Shown piece by piece: positions 32,791-41,611 of a DNA stretch of 49,598 bases. The notes beneath the pieces were generated by a model. It was not told the origin of the DNA. It saw nothing but the letters and a program-made list of their open reading frames with translations, and searched no databases. The position numbers and the translations under genes are program-made. This stretch comes from an uncultured Alphaproteobacteria bacterium. GTDB taxonomy: Bacteria; Pseudomonadota; Alphaproteobacteria; Geminicoccales; Geminicoccaceae. Positions within the stretch are counted from its first letter, which is position 1; every line of letters starts with the position of its first letter. Location of the stretch: the NCBI GenBank assembly GCA_902826935.1, contig CADEGR010000016.1, forward strand, positions 5,315 to 54,912. Direction: 5' to 3'.

Positions 32791-33342
32791 ATGGAAACTG
32801 CCTCGTTGGCCTTGTTCGAGACCGCGATCGGCCGCTGCGGACTGGCTTGGCGGGCCGGCTCGATCCTGGGCGTGACCCTGCCGGCGCGCACGGAGGCCGG
32901 GACGGTGGCGCGGCTGCGGCAGCTGGCGCCCGGCGCGCAGCCGGCTGCCATGCCGGCCGAGGTGGCGGCGCTCAGCCGGCGGCTGGCGGCGCTGCTCAAG
33001 GGCGTGCCGGACGATCTCGCCGATGTGGCCTTGGACTTCGGCGGCCAGCCGGAGCTTCACCGCCGGGTCTATGGCCAGGCGCGTGCCATCCCGTTCGGCC
33101 AGAGCTCGACCTATGGCGCACTCGCCCGGGCGCTGGGCGAGCCAGGCGCGGCGCGCGCGGTCGGCATGGCGCTTGGGTCGAACCCGTGGCCCTTGATCGT
33201 GCCCTGCCATCGGGTGCTGGCGGCCGATGGCCGGCTGGGCGGCTTCTCGGCGCCGGGCGGCAGCGCCACCAAGCGCCGGCTGCTCGAGATCGAAGGCACG
33301 TTCGCGGCCGAGCGCCTGCCGCTGTTCGGCGGCCTCGGTTGA
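32791..33342 (+). CDS. ogt: Methylated-DNA-protein-cysteine methyltransferase
   Basis: 183 aa. The suicide methyl-acceptor cysteine is C139 in LIVPCHRVL, and the helix-turn-helix DNA-binding part is at about 95-130 (IPFGQSSTYGALARALG). It repairs O6-methylguanine and O4-methylthymine by transferring the methyl group to itself. There is no AdaA-type N-terminal domain, so it is an Ogt-type protein. The ATG at 32791 has AAGGG 15-20 bp upstream, a rather weak site. Confidence 0.93.
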   Translation: METASLALFETAIGRCGLAWRAGSILGVTLPARTEAGTVARLRQLAPGAQPAAMPAEVAALSRRLAALLKGVPDDLADVALDFGGQPELHRRVYGQARAIPFGQSSTYGALARALGEPGAARAVGMALGSNPWPLIVPCHRVLAADGRLGGFSAPGGSATKRRLLEIEGTFAAERLPLFGGLG

Positions 33343-33393
33343 CCTGACCCGCCCGCGGGCTGCGGGCGATCGCCGATCGATGGGGTGATTGGC

Positions 33394-34470
33394 ATGGCAA
33401 AGCTGCTCAAGCCTTGGCTGATGGTTCTGGTGGGGGTGATCGTCGGCGTGGTCGGCGCCGCTGGCCTGCTGCTGGAGCGCTGGCAGGCGGTGCCAACCGA
33501 AGCGGCCGTGCTGGCACCGGCGGCGGCGCCCGGCGCCATGCGGCCGGCCGGCCGGTCGAGCGCGGTGCGGAGCACCGGCATCAGCGTCTCGGTCCAGCTG
33601 GTCGACCAGTTCAAGCTGCCGATCGTCAATGCGAGCATCGAGGTGATCTGCCGGCGGCCCTGCAGCAGCCCGCCGCGGCTCGGCACCCGCCAGGGTCGCT
33701 ATCGGCTCCTGGTCCGGCAGCCCGATCCGGTCGTGGCCGCCCGGGTCACGGCGCCGGGCTGCCAGGACTATCGCTTCCTCCTGGTCGACGAGTTCACGCG
33801 TCGGCCGCCGACCTTCCTGCAACGCCAGCTGACCTGCCGGCGCGATCTGGAGCTGACCACGATCAGCCCGGTCTACGGTGCGCGGGTGATCGACCATCGG
33901 GCCGGATCGGTCGAGCGCGGCAGCTGCCTGGGCGCGCCCGGCTCGCATTTTGCCGGGGGCAACGCCCATGTCTATTGCCTGCGCGACGTGGCGCCGGACG
34001 ACCTGGTCACGCTGACCTGGTCAGGCGACGGCTACCGGCCCTGGACCGAGCGGTTCCAGATCAGCCGCACGGATGTTCTGCTCGGCCATCGCAGCACCAT
34101 CCGGCCGGTGCCGGATATCCGCTTCCTGGCGCTGGCGATCCGCGGCAATCGCGATGGCCGGGCGCTGCATGCCTCGATCCGGCTGGATGGCAGCGCCAGC
34201 ATGCCCGGCATGATCGGCGGCCAGGAGCTGGCCGTCGACCGCTTCGGGCGGGCGCTCGTGCGGATCGATGAGGCGCTTTCGGGCGAGCGCTTCACGCTGG
34301 CGGTCCTGCCCCATGACGGCTTCGCTGCGGTGCCGAACCGGCTCGATCCCCGGATCAGCCGGCTGGCCGCACCCGATCAGCCGCTGCGCTTGAGCTTCAG
34401 GCGCGCCGATCTGCCGGCGAGCCCGCCGGGGCTGCCCTGGATCGAGCTGACGGTGAGCCCGCACCCCTGA
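33394..34470 (+). CDS. Membrane-anchored protein of unknown function
   Basis: 358 aa from the ATG at 33394, chosen over a GTG at 33385 because of spacing from GGGGTGA. Residues 8-28 form a single transmembrane anchor (PWLMVLVGVIVGVVGAAGLLL), placing the rest in the periplasm. The periplasmic part has two or more beta-rich repeats that look like carboxypeptidase-regulatory/Ig-type modules (SVQLVDQFKLPIVNASIEV near 65-83 and RFLALAIRGNRDGRALHASIRL near 245-266). It has six or more cysteines, which may pair. I do not recognise a family. It stands alone between ogt and a small membrane protein gene. Confidence 0.75.
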   Translation: MAKLLKPWLMVLVGVIVGVVGAAGLLLERWQAVPTEAAVLAPAAAPGAMRPAGRSSAVRSTGISVSVQLVDQFKLPIVNASIEVICRRPCSSPPRLGTRQGRYRLLVRQPDPVVAARVTAPGCQDYRFLLVDEFTRRPPTFLQRQLTCRRDLELTTISPVYGARVIDHRAGSVERGSCLGAPGSHFAGGNAHVYCLRDVAPDDLVTLTWSGDGYRPWTERFQISRTDVLLGHRSTIRPVPDIRFLALAIRGNRDGRALHASIRLDGSASMPGMIGGQELAVDRFGRALVRIDEALSGERFTLAVLPHDGFAAVPNRLDPRISRLAAPDQPLRLSFRRADLPASPPGLPWIELTVSPHP

Positions 34471-34587
34471 GCGGTCAGGCCGCAGCGCGCCCGCTCGCTA
34501 TCGCCGCCAAGCTCGCTTATATGACGTGCTCATGATGGCCGTGGCGGGCGGTGGCGGGCCGACCGGCAGAGCTGGAGCGAGCGCCCG

Positions 34588-34785
34588 ATGAACCTCTTGC
34601 TGATCTGCGCGATCCTGGCCATGGCCGCGACCTTGGGCGTGCTGGCGGTCGGGCTGTTCGGCTTCCTGCTGGGCGGCGAGTTCAATCAGAAATATGGCAA
34701 CAAGCTGATGCGCGCCCGGGTCGCGCTGCAGGCGCTGTCGGTCTTGCTGCTGCTCCTGCTGCTGCTCGCGCACCGGCAGGGCTGA
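34588..34785 (+). CDS. Small twin-transmembrane (HIG1-like) protein
   Basis: 65 aa with two hydrophobic helices (about 2-29 and 46-62) joined by a basic/polar loop, GGEFNQKYGNKLMRARV. This is the pattern of the twin-transmembrane proteins that commonly precede cobalamin adenosyltransferase genes in alphaproteobacteria, 20 bp away here. Function is not established. The loop pattern resembles HIG1-type proteins that stabilise respiratory complexes. Confidence 0.8.
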   Translation: MNLLLICAILAMAATLGVLAVGLFGFLLGGEFNQKYGNKLMRARVALQALSVLLLLLLLLAHRQG

Positions 34786-34805
34786 CCGACAACGAGGAGC
34801 GGGCG

Positions 34806-35369
34806 ATGGTGCGGCTGACCAGGATCTACACCAAGGGCGGCGATCGCGGCCAGACGTCGCTCGGCGACGGCCAGCGGGTGGCCAAGCAGGCGCTGCGGGT
34901 CAGCGCCTATGGCACGGTCGACGAGGCCAATGCCGCGATCGGGCTCGCCCGGCTGCATGCCGACACCGTCGCCGACGGCATGCTGGCGCGCATCCAGAAC
35001 GATCTGTTCGATCTCGGCGCCGATCTCTGCCGGCCGGGCGACGGCCGCGGCGAGACCGGCACCTTGCGCATGCAGCCAAGCCAGGTCGCCCGGCTGGAAG
35101 CCGAGATCGACGCGCTGAACGCGCTGCTCAAGCCGCTCGACAGCTTCGTCCTGCCCGGCGGCAGCGCGGCCGCGGCGCATCTGCATCTGGCGCGCACGGT
35201 GGTCCGCCGGGCCGAGCGGCTGACCTTCGATCTGGCCGCGCGCGAGCCGGTCAATCCGGTGGCGCTGGAATATCTGAACCGGCTGTCCGACCATCTGTTC
35301 GTGCTCAGCCGGCACGAGAACGACCGGGGCGCCCTCGACGTCTTGTGGGTGCCGGGCGCCAATCGCTAA
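34806..35369 (+). CDS. PduO-type cob(I)alamin adenosyltransferase
   Basis: 187 aa from the ATG at 34806, after AGGAGCGGG. It transfers the adenosyl group of ATP to cob(I)alamin to form coenzyme B12. The ATP-binding N-terminus is YTKGGDRGQTSLGDG (8-22), and the conserved C-terminal stretches are VVRRAERLTFDLA and LNRLSDHLFVLSR. The family is a trimeric helical bundle, unrelated to CobA. Its product could serve the B12-radical-SAM enzyme and the cobalamin-binding antirepressor PpaA/AerR in this window, though this link is inference. Confidence 0.93.
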   Translation: MVRLTRIYTKGGDRGQTSLGDGQRVAKQALRVSAYGTVDEANAAIGLARLHADTVADGMLARIQNDLFDLGADLCRPGDGRGETGTLRMQPSQVARLEAEIDALNALLKPLDSFVLPGGSAAAAHLHLARTVVRRAERLTFDLAAREPVNPVALEYLNRLSDHLFVLSRHENDRGALDVLWVPGANR

Positions 35370-35397
35370 GGGCCCGACCGCCGCTCAGGCGGCGCCC
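35370..35397. terminator. Hairpin between convergent adenosyltransferase and kinase genes
   Basis: GGGC and CCGCC arms pair with GGCGG and GCCC arms around a GCTCA loop that includes the kinase stop. It is symmetric, so it could end both transcripts, but there is no T-run. Confidence 0.35.
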
Positions 35398-37256
35398 TGG
35401 TCGACCTTGCCTTCGTCCAGCACTTCCCGCACCTTCTCGGCCAGCTGCTGCAGGGTGAAGGGCTTGGGCAGGAAGTTCACGCCGGCATCGAGCACGCCGT
35501 TGTGGACCACGGCGTTGCGGGTGAAGCCGGTGGTGAACAGGACCTTGAGCCCGGGCCGGCGCTTGACCGCCTCGTCGGCGAGCGCGCGGCCGTTGACGTC
35601 GGGCATCACGATGTCGGTGAACAGCAGCGTGACGGCGGGATGGCGATCGAGCTCGCGCAAGGCGGCGACCGCGCTGTCGGCGTGGATCACCGTGTAGCCG
35701 AGCTCGCGCAGCGCCTCGACGCTGACCTGGCGGACCCGCTCCTCGTCCTCGACCACCAGCACCACCTCGTTGGCGTGGCCGCTCGGCAAGGTCCGGATCG
35801 CGGTCTGGACCGGCGCCTCGGCGACCCCGATGAAGCGCGGCAGATAGATCTTGACCGTGGTGCCCTGGCCGGGCTCCGAATAGATCTTCACATGGCCGCC
35901 CGACTGCTTGACGAAGCCGTAGACCTGGCTGAGGCCGAGGCCGGTGCCGGCGGTCTGACCCTTGGTCGTGAAGAACGGATCGAACGCCTTGGCGATCACC
36001 TCGGGCGCCATGCCGCTGCCGGTGTCGGTCACCGCGACCAGGACATATTGGCCGGCGGCCATGCCGTTCACGCGACCGTAGGCCTCATCCAGGTGGCAGT
36101 TGGCGGTCTCGATGGTCAGCTTGCCGCCCGCCGGCATGGCATCGCGGCCGTTGACGCACAGATTGATGATCGCGTTTTCCAGCTGGCTGGGATCGGCGTG
36201 GGTCGGCCACAAGCCCGCGGCCAGGACCGTCTCCATGCGGATATGCTCGCCCAGGGTCCGGTGCAGCAGATCCGACATGCCGGCGACGAAGCGGTTGCAG
36301 TCGATCGCCTTGGGCGCCAGCGGCTGCTGGCGGGAAAACGCGAGCAGGCGCTGGGTCAGGGAGGCGGCCCGGGTGGCCCCCTCCATGGTGCCCTCGATCA
36401 GCTTGTCGAGATTGGTGTCGCCGCGCGCCAGGCGGCGCTGGATCAGATTGAGGCCGCTGATGACCACCGCCAGCATGTTGTTGAAGTCATGGGCGATGCC
36501 GCCGGTCAGCTGGCCGATCGCCTCCAGCTTCTGCATCTGGCGGACCTGCGCCTCGGCCGCCTCGCGCCGGCCCATCTCGGACATCAGCTGCTGATTGGCC
36601 TGCTGCAGCTGGGCCTGCTGCTGGAGCGTGATCTGGGTCCGGTTGCGGGTCAGGCGCACCGCCAGGAAGGCCAGCGCCAGAACGCCGGCGATCGCCAGCA
36701 GGATGCCGGCCTGGAGCAGCCGGCCGACCAGCTTGGCGCTGGCCAGGCGCTCGGTCAGCAGCCGCTGCTCGTAGCGCTTGAGCTCCGGCACCAGCGTGCG
36801 GATCTGGATCATCAGCTGGCGGCCGACGCCGCTTTTGACCAGCGCTTCCGCGCCGGCGCGATCGCCACGCCGCTGCAGCCGCAACACCTCGGCGAGCACG
36901 GCCAGCCTATCCCGGATCAGCTGATCGAGCTGGCGCAGGCTGGTCGACAGCTCGGCGTGGTCGGCAAGCGCCGCCTGCAGCTCGCCCAGGGCGGGCGCGA
37001 GCCGCGCGCTCGCCTGCTCATAGGGTGCGAGATAGGCCGGATCGTCGGTCAAAAGATAGCCGCGCTGCCCGGTCTCGGCGTCCTGCACCAGCGAGAAGAT
37101 CTCGGAGATCTGGGCTTCGATCATCAAGGAGCGCTGCGCGGCCGCCTGGTCCTGCTGCTGCAGATGGGCCAGCCAGGCAGTGCCGACCACCACCGCCGCC
37201 AGCAGCGCGAAGCCGGCGATCAGCGGAGCGAGCAGCAGGCGCGGCAATTGTTGCAT
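35385..37256 (-). CDS. CHASE3 hybrid sensor histidine kinase with C-terminal receiver
   Basis: 623 aa. A first transmembrane helix (about 8-29), a CHASE3 sensor region (35-170, with AETGQRGYLLTDDPAYL at 60-76) and a second helix (181-202) are followed by a short coiled coil. The HisKA domain has H256 in GGIAHDFNN. The ATPase domain has the N-box at N361-N369, DTGSGM at 411-416 and GTGLGLS at 437-443. A receiver domain at 498-612 has phospho-acceptor D548 and lysine K598. It probably senses an extracytoplasmic cue and relays phosphate internally. No partner regulator is adjacent, and the receiver-only protein at 11906 is one possible distant partner. Confidence 0.92.
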   Translation of the reverse strand: MQQLPRLLLAPLIAGFALLAAVVVGTAWLAHLQQQDQAAAQRSLMIEAQISEIFSLVQDAETGQRGYLLTDDPAYLAPYEQASARLAPALGELQAALADHAELSTSLRQLDQLIRDRLAVLAEVLRLQRRGDRAGAEALVKSGVGRQLMIQIRTLVPELKRYEQRLLTERLASAKLVGRLLQAGILLAIAGVLALAFLAVRLTRNRTQITLQQQAQLQQANQQLMSEMGRREAAEAQVRQMQKLEAIGQLTGGIAHDFNNMLAVVISGLNLIQRRLARGDTNLDKLIEGTMEGATRAASLTQRLLAFSRQQPLAPKAIDCNRFVAGMSDLLHRTLGEHIRMETVLAAGLWPTHADPSQLENAIINLCVNGRDAMPAGGKLTIETANCHLDEAYGRVNGMAAGQYVLVAVTDTGSGMAPEVIAKAFDPFFTTKGQTAGTGLGLSQVYGFVKQSGGHVKIYSEPGQGTTVKIYLPRFIGVAEAPVQTAIRTLPSGHANEVVLVVEDEERVRQVSVEALRELGYTVIHADSAVAALRELDRHPAVTLLFTDIVMPDVNGRALADEAVKRRPGLKVLFTTGFTRNAVVHNGVLDAGVNFLPKPFTLQQLAEKVREVLDEGKVDQGAA

Positions 37257-37379
37257 GGACCGTGGTCAATGGCCGGGCATAGGAGCGCTGCGCTCCGGGC
37301 CGGCGTCAGCGGATGGGGCCTGCTTACGCCGCCGGCCGGACCTTGGCAAGGCGACCCGGCCGCGGCCGCTTGCCTCGCA

Positions 37380-37652
37380 TCAGCCCGCCTGCCGCCAGCG
37401 CCGGCGCAGATCGGCCAGATGGGCGACCAGCGCCACGGCGAGCCAGCCGCCGATGATCGGCCAGCCGGCGTCGGTCAGGGCGGCGCGGATCGCCAGCATG
37501 AGAATAGCACCCGGCAGGAGCATCAGGATGACGTCGCCGGTGGCGAGGCCATGGCCGCGCACCCGCCGCCAGCCGATCAGGGCGAGCGCTTCCAGCACGA
37601 CCAGGACCAGGATCAGGTCAATCACCCGGCCGCTTGCGAACAGCGCCGCCAT
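37380..37652 (-). CDS. Small three-helix membrane protein downstream of tspO
   Basis: 90 aa with three predicted transmembrane segments (about 9-27, 40-58, 65-80) and a basic C-terminus (RRRWRQ). It follows tspO by 7 bp on the same strand and is the last gene of the bchG-PucC-bchP-tspO operon. I do not recognise a characterised family. A hairpin (GGAGCG/CGCTCC, 37282-37296) lies further downstream. Confidence 0.7.
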   Translation of the reverse strand: MAALFASGRVIDLILVLVVLEALALIGWRRVRGHGLATGDVILMLLPGAILMLAIRAALTDAGWPIIGGWLAVALVAHLADLRRRWRQAG

Positions 37653-37659
37653 GGCGGCC

Positions 37660-38157
37660 TCAGGCGCCGGAGAAGGGCGCGTTGAGCTGGACGATCGTGT
37701 AGTTCAGGAAGGCGGCGAAGCTGACCCAGAGGAGGTAGGGCACGAGCAGCCAGCCGGCGGCAGGCGCGATCCGGCCGAGCGCCAGGATCAGCGCCAGGAT
37801 GGAGAGCCACAGGAAGCCGACCTCGGCCAGCGCCAGGTCCGGCCGGTGCCAGCCGAAGAACAGCCAGCTCCACAAGACGTTCAAGGCGCCGTTGAGCGCG
37901 AACAGGACGATGATGCGCTGCCGCTCTACGCCGCGTTGCGCGTGCCGCCAGGCGATGACGCCGGCGAGCGCGGCCAGCGCGTAGATGACCGTCCAGACCG
38001 GCCCGAATAGCCAGTCCGGCGGCTGCCAGGAGGGCTTGTTGAGAGCCTGGTACCAGGGGCCGATATCGGTCGCGAGGCCGCCCACGATCGCCACCAGAAG
38101 GGCCGCCCCAGCCGCAGCCAGGACCGGCCGCCACAAGCGGCGCCGGCCTTGGCTCAT
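37660..38157 (-). CDS. tspO: TspO/MBR-family tryptophan-rich sensory protein (CrtK)
   Basis: 165 aa from the ATG at 38157, which overlaps the bchP stop (ATGA). Five transmembrane helices and the tryptophan-rich signature are visible (PWYQALNKPSWQPPDWLFGPVW, then LNVLWSWLFFGWHRPDLAL). TspO binds porphyrins and in Rhodobacter dampens photosynthesis gene expression under oxygen, upstream of the PpsR/AppA circuit. Its coupling to bchP fits a feedback role on tetrapyrrole flux. Confidence 0.92.
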   Translation of the reverse strand: MSQGRRRLWRPVLAAAGAALLVAIVGGLATDIGPWYQALNKPSWQPPDWLFGPVWTVIYALAALAGVIAWRHAQRGVERQRIIVLFALNGALNVLWSWLFFGWHRPDLALAEVGFLWLSILALILALGRIAPAAGWLLVPYLLWVSFAAFLNYTIVQLNAPFSGA

Positions 38158-39353
38158 GCCGAGACCAGGCCGGTCAGGTGGGCGAGGTTCTTGCAAAAGA
38201 TCCGGACATGGGCGAGCGGCCGGCCCATGACCAGGCGCTTGTTCATGTAGGCATCGAAGGTCAGCTTCTGGACGTCGACGTCGCGGCAGATGCTGACGAA
38301 GCGCTCGCGCCGCTGGTCGCTGCCGTACCAATAGCGCTGCATCAGGCCGAGGATCCAGAAGACCTGGCCATGGGCGCGCATGAACCGGCGGCGCGCCAGG
38401 CGCAGGCTGCGGGCATCGCCGGTGGCGAGCGCCGTTTCGACCGCCTCGGCCGCGAGGCGCCCGCCCAGCATGGCGTAGTAGATACCCTCGCCGGAGGCCG
38501 GGGCGACGACGCCGGCGGCGTCGCCGGCCAGGACCACGTCGTGGCCGTTGTCCCAGCGGCGCAGCGGGCGGAGCGGGATGGGCGCGCCTTCGCAGCGCAG
38601 CGTCTCGGCATCGGCGAGGCCAGCGGCGGCGCGCAAGGCGGCGACCGAGCCCTTCAGCGAGCGGCCCTTATGGGCGGTGCCGATGCCGACGCTGGTGGTC
38701 TCGCCATGGGGGAACACCCAGCCGTAGAAATCGGGCGACAAGGCGCCCTGGTAGTAGACGTCGCAGCGCGCCTTATCGAAGGCGGCGGCGCTGCCGGCCG
38801 CGGGCGAGCGGATGATCTCGTGATAGGCGAACACGAACGGCACGCGCTCGGCGGCCGGCATGGCCTGGCGCGCGACCTGGGAGACCGCGCCATCGGCGCC
38901 GATCACGTAGCGGGCGCGGATCCGCACCGGCGCCGGCCGCTTGGCGCCGGCTGGCTGATAGGCCAGGACCGCGCCGCCGTCAGCCGTCCGCTCGAGCTGC
39001 TCGAAGCTGCCGGTCCGGCGCTCGGCGCCAGCCGCCTCCGCCCGGCCGCGCAGCCATTCGTCGTAGTGCTCGCGATCGACCATGCCGACGAAGCCGCCCT
39101 CGATCGGGATGTCGACCGTGCGATCGGAGGGCGCCACCATCCGGGCCGAGGTCACCTGCGCCACCAGCTGGCTCTCGGGGATCCCGAATTCCTCGATCAG
39201 CCGGGGCGGGATGGCGCCGCCGCAGGGCTTGATCCGGCCGGCGCGGTCGAGCAGCAGCACCTTGTGCCCGCGCCGCGCCAGATCGGCGGCGGCGGTGGCG
39301 CCGGCCGGCCCGCCGCCGACGATGGCGGCGTCAAAGATCTCGAGCGCGCTCAT
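38154..39353 (-). CDS. bchP: Geranylgeranyl diphosphate/geranylgeranyl-bacteriochlorophyll reductase
   Basis: 399 aa. The FAD-binding motif VGGGPAG is at 12-18, and LAGDAAGVVAPASGEGIYYAM marks the second FAD region. RIKPCGGAIPPRLIEEF (about 38-54) is typical of BchP/ChlP. It reduces three double bonds of the geranylgeranyl tail of bacteriochlorophyll to give phytyl. The start overlaps the PucC-like stop and the stop overlaps tspO, so it is translationally coupled on both sides. The length is normal for the family. Confidence 0.95.
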   Translation of the reverse strand: MSALEIFDAAIVGGGPAGATAAADLARRGHKVLLLDRAGRIKPCGGAIPPRLIEEFGIPESQLVAQVTSARMVAPSDRTVDIPIEGGFVGMVDREHYDEWLRGRAEAAGAERRTGSFEQLERTADGGAVLAYQPAGAKRPAPVRIRARYVIGADGAVSQVARQAMPAAERVPFVFAYHEIIRSPAAGSAAAFDKARCDVYYQGALSPDFYGWVFPHGETTSVGIGTAHKGRSLKGSVAALRAAAGLADAETLRCEGAPIPLRPLRRWDNGHDVVLAGDAAGVVAPASGEGIYYAMLGGRLAAEAVETALATGDARSLRLARRRFMRAHGQVFWILGLMQRYWYGSDQRRERFVSICRDVDVQKLTFDAYMNKRLVMGRPLAHVRIFCKNLAHLTGLVSA

Positions 39354-40708
39354 GAGGTGACCCTTGCTGCGAGCTTGCCGAAGGGGGGCTGCGGCGGCCG
39401 GGCCGCCGGCTGGCCGGCGAGGCCCCGGCCGACCCGGACGGCGAGGCCGGCCGAGAGCAGGAACAGGGCGGCCTCGGCCGCGAACACGAGCGCATAGGCG
39501 CTGCCCGGCGCGGCCAGGACATGGCGGGCGAGATCGGCTGCGACCGTGCCGGCCAGGCCGCCCAGGCCGAAGGCGACCGCCTGGGCCGCCCCCCAGAGGC
39601 CGAGCCGGATGCCTTCCTGCTCGGCGCGGCCGGCGCCGGCCAGGCCCATCATCGAGCCGATTGCCGCAACCGCGTAGGCGCCATTGGCGACGCCCAGGGC
39701 AAAGACCGAGCTTTGCAGCGGCCAGGCCGGGCCGACCAAGCCGGCCAGCGCCAGGCTGGCCAGGGCCGCGGCCGAGGCGAGGCAGCCGGTGATCGTCCAA
39801 AAGCGCATCGAGCCCAGCCGCGGCCCGCCAATGGCGCTGCCGGCCAGGCCGACCAGGAGCATGCCCAGGAACACGCCGCCATGCTGCAGCCCGGCGAGCT
39901 TGGTCGACTGGCCGGGCGTGTAGCCGAAGGCGGCACCGGCGAACGGCTCCAGGATCAGGTCCTGGGCGCTGTAGGCCAGCATCGAGATGAACACGAAGAT
40001 CGCGAAGCGGCGCGCCTCCGGCTCGGCCCAGACCTGGGCCAGGGCCTGGCGGAAGCGACCGCGCTCGGCCGGCTGGGGCAAAGCGGGCGCCGGCGCCGCG
40101 CTCGCGGCATGGCCCTCGACCCGGTAGAGGGCGAGCAGCGCGACCACGAGGGCGAGGCCGGCCACGGCCGCCACCACCGCGACCAGCCGGCTCGGCGAAT
40201 AGGGATCGAGCAGCTGGCCGGCGACCGTCGCGGTGACCGCGAAGCCGGCGATCATCATCAGCCAGACAATGGTCGCGGCGGCGGCGCGCCGGGCCGGCGC
40301 CACCCGCTTGGCGAGCAGCGCCAGGAGCGAGGTGCCGGCGGCGCCGACGCCCAGGCCGATCAGGCTGAAGGCGACGAGGCCGAGCAGAATGCCGCCGACG
40401 CGGTTGCTGGCGAGCCAGACGGTCGCGAGGGCTGCCAGCACGCCGCCCAGCGCCAGCACCACCATGCCGCCCAGGATCCAAGGCGTGCGGCGGCCGCCGA
40501 CATCCGAGCCATGGCCGAGCCGCGGCCGGAGCAGCTGGATGGCGTAGTGCCAGCCGACCAGAAGGCCCGGCAGGGTCGCCGGCAAGGCCAGCTCGACCAC
40601 CATGACGCGGTTCAGGGTCGAGGTCGCCAGGACCACGATGGCACCGAGCGCGGTCTGCACCAGGCCCAGCCGGACGATGCCCACCCAGCCGAGCGGCGCC
40701 GGCATCAT
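39350..40708 (-). CDS. PucC-family MFS protein (Bch2/LhaA-like) of the photosynthesis cluster
   Basis: 452 aa with about 12 transmembrane helices. The PucC-family patterns are TSTLNRVMVVELALPATLPGLLVG near the start and MLAYSAQDLILEPFAGAAFGYTPGQSTKLAGLQHGG near the middle. Members help assemble light-harvesting complexes or move bacteriochlorophyll. The gene between bchG and bchP is the same as in Rhodobacter (the orf428/bch2 position). The start ATG-ATG at 40708 overlaps the bchG stop and the stop overlaps bchP. Confidence 0.93.
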   Translation of the reverse strand: MMPAPLGWVGIVRLGLVQTALGAIVVLATSTLNRVMVVELALPATLPGLLVGWHYAIQLLRPRLGHGSDVGGRRTPWILGGMVVLALGGVLAALATVWLASNRVGGILLGLVAFSLIGLGVGAAGTSLLALLAKRVAPARRAAAATIVWLMMIAGFAVTATVAGQLLDPYSPSRLVAVVAAVAGLALVVALLALYRVEGHAASAAPAPALPQPAERGRFRQALAQVWAEPEARRFAIFVFISMLAYSAQDLILEPFAGAAFGYTPGQSTKLAGLQHGGVFLGMLLVGLAGSAIGGPRLGSMRFWTITGCLASAAALASLALAGLVGPAWPLQSSVFALGVANGAYAVAAIGSMMGLAGAGRAEQEGIRLGLWGAAQAVAFGLGGLAGTVAADLARHVLAAPGSAYALVFAAEAALFLLSAGLAVRVGRGLAGQPAARPPQPPFGKLAARVTS

Positions 40709-41598
40709 GCGCCGGCCGCCGGCAACAGGCTGATCGCGCAGGCGGCGCCCAGCATGCCGAGGACGTAGAGGCTGGTGCCGGTGGCGTTGTACCAGGGCGC
40801 CAGCTCGCGCGGCTGCCGCAGGAGCTTGACCATGAGCAGACCCTGGATCGCCAGGAGCAGGGCCACGGCCGCGGCGTGGTAGGGCTGCTGCCAGGCGATC
40901 AGGAGGCCGACCACCACGACCTGCGGCAGGGCCATGACCAGGCAGGCGACCCGGACCGCGCGCTCGATGCCGAGCCGGACCGGCAGGGAGCCGATCCCGG
41001 TGCGCCGGTCGCCCTCGACCGACTTGAAGTCGTTGAGGGTCATGATGCCATGGGCGCCGAAGCTGTAGAGGGCGGCCAGCACCAGGATCCGCCAGTCCGG
41101 CAGGCCGGCCGCCATGATCGCGGCGCCGGTGAACCAGGGCAGGCCCTCGTAGCAGATCGCGACCGCGCTGTTGCCCCACCAGCCATTGCGCTTCAGCCGG
41201 AGCGGCGGCGCGCTGTAGGCCCAGGCCAAGGCGAGGCCGAACACGGCTGCGCCGAAGCCCCAGGGGCCCAGCAGCGTGGCGACCGCGAGCGACAGGAGGG
41301 TCCAGGCGCCGGCGATGTAGAAGCCCCAGCGGCCAGGCACCCGGCCCGACGGGATCGGCCGGTTCGGCTCGTTGATCGCGTCGACATGGCGATCGAACCA
41401 GTCGTTGACCGCCTGGCTGGTGCCGCAGACCAGCGGCCCGGCCAGCAGCACGCCCGCCAGGATGACCGGCCAGCGCTCATGGACCGGCAGCCCCGACGAG
41501 ACGATGCCGCAGGCGAACGCCCACATCGGCGCGAACCAGGTGATCGGCTTGAGAAGTTCGACGACCGCGGTCAAAGTGGGAGGCGTCCCCGAGCGCAT
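40705..41598 (-). CDS. bchG: Bacteriochlorophyll a synthase (chlorophyll synthase)
   Basis: 297 aa from the ATG at 41598. An open TTG extension to 41679 would run through the PpsR-box/promoter region, so the ATG is preferred. It is a UbiA-type prenyltransferase with about 8-9 transmembrane helices. The prenyl-diphosphate motif is NDWFDRHVDAINEPNRPIPSG (about 91-111) and the second motif is LNDFKSVEGDRRTG (about 206-219). It esterifies bacteriochlorophyllide a with geranylgeranyl diphosphate. It is the first gene of bchG-PucC-bchP-tspO. The visible promoter leaves only a short leader. Confidence 0.95.
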   Translation of the reverse strand: MRSGTPPTLTAVVELLKPITWFAPMWAFACGIVSSGLPVHERWPVILAGVLLAGPLVCGTSQAVNDWFDRHVDAINEPNRPIPSGRVPGRWGFYIAGAWTLLSLAVATLLGPWGFGAAVFGLALAWAYSAPPLRLKRNGWWGNSAVAICYEGLPWFTGAAIMAAGLPDWRILVLAALYSFGAHGIMTLNDFKSVEGDRRTGIGSLPVRLGIERAVRVACLVMALPQVVVVGLLIAWQQPYHAAAVALLLAIQGLLMVKLLRQPRELAPWYNATGTSLYVLGMLGAACAISLLPAAGA

Positions 41599-41611
41599 TG
41601 GCGAACGAGGC

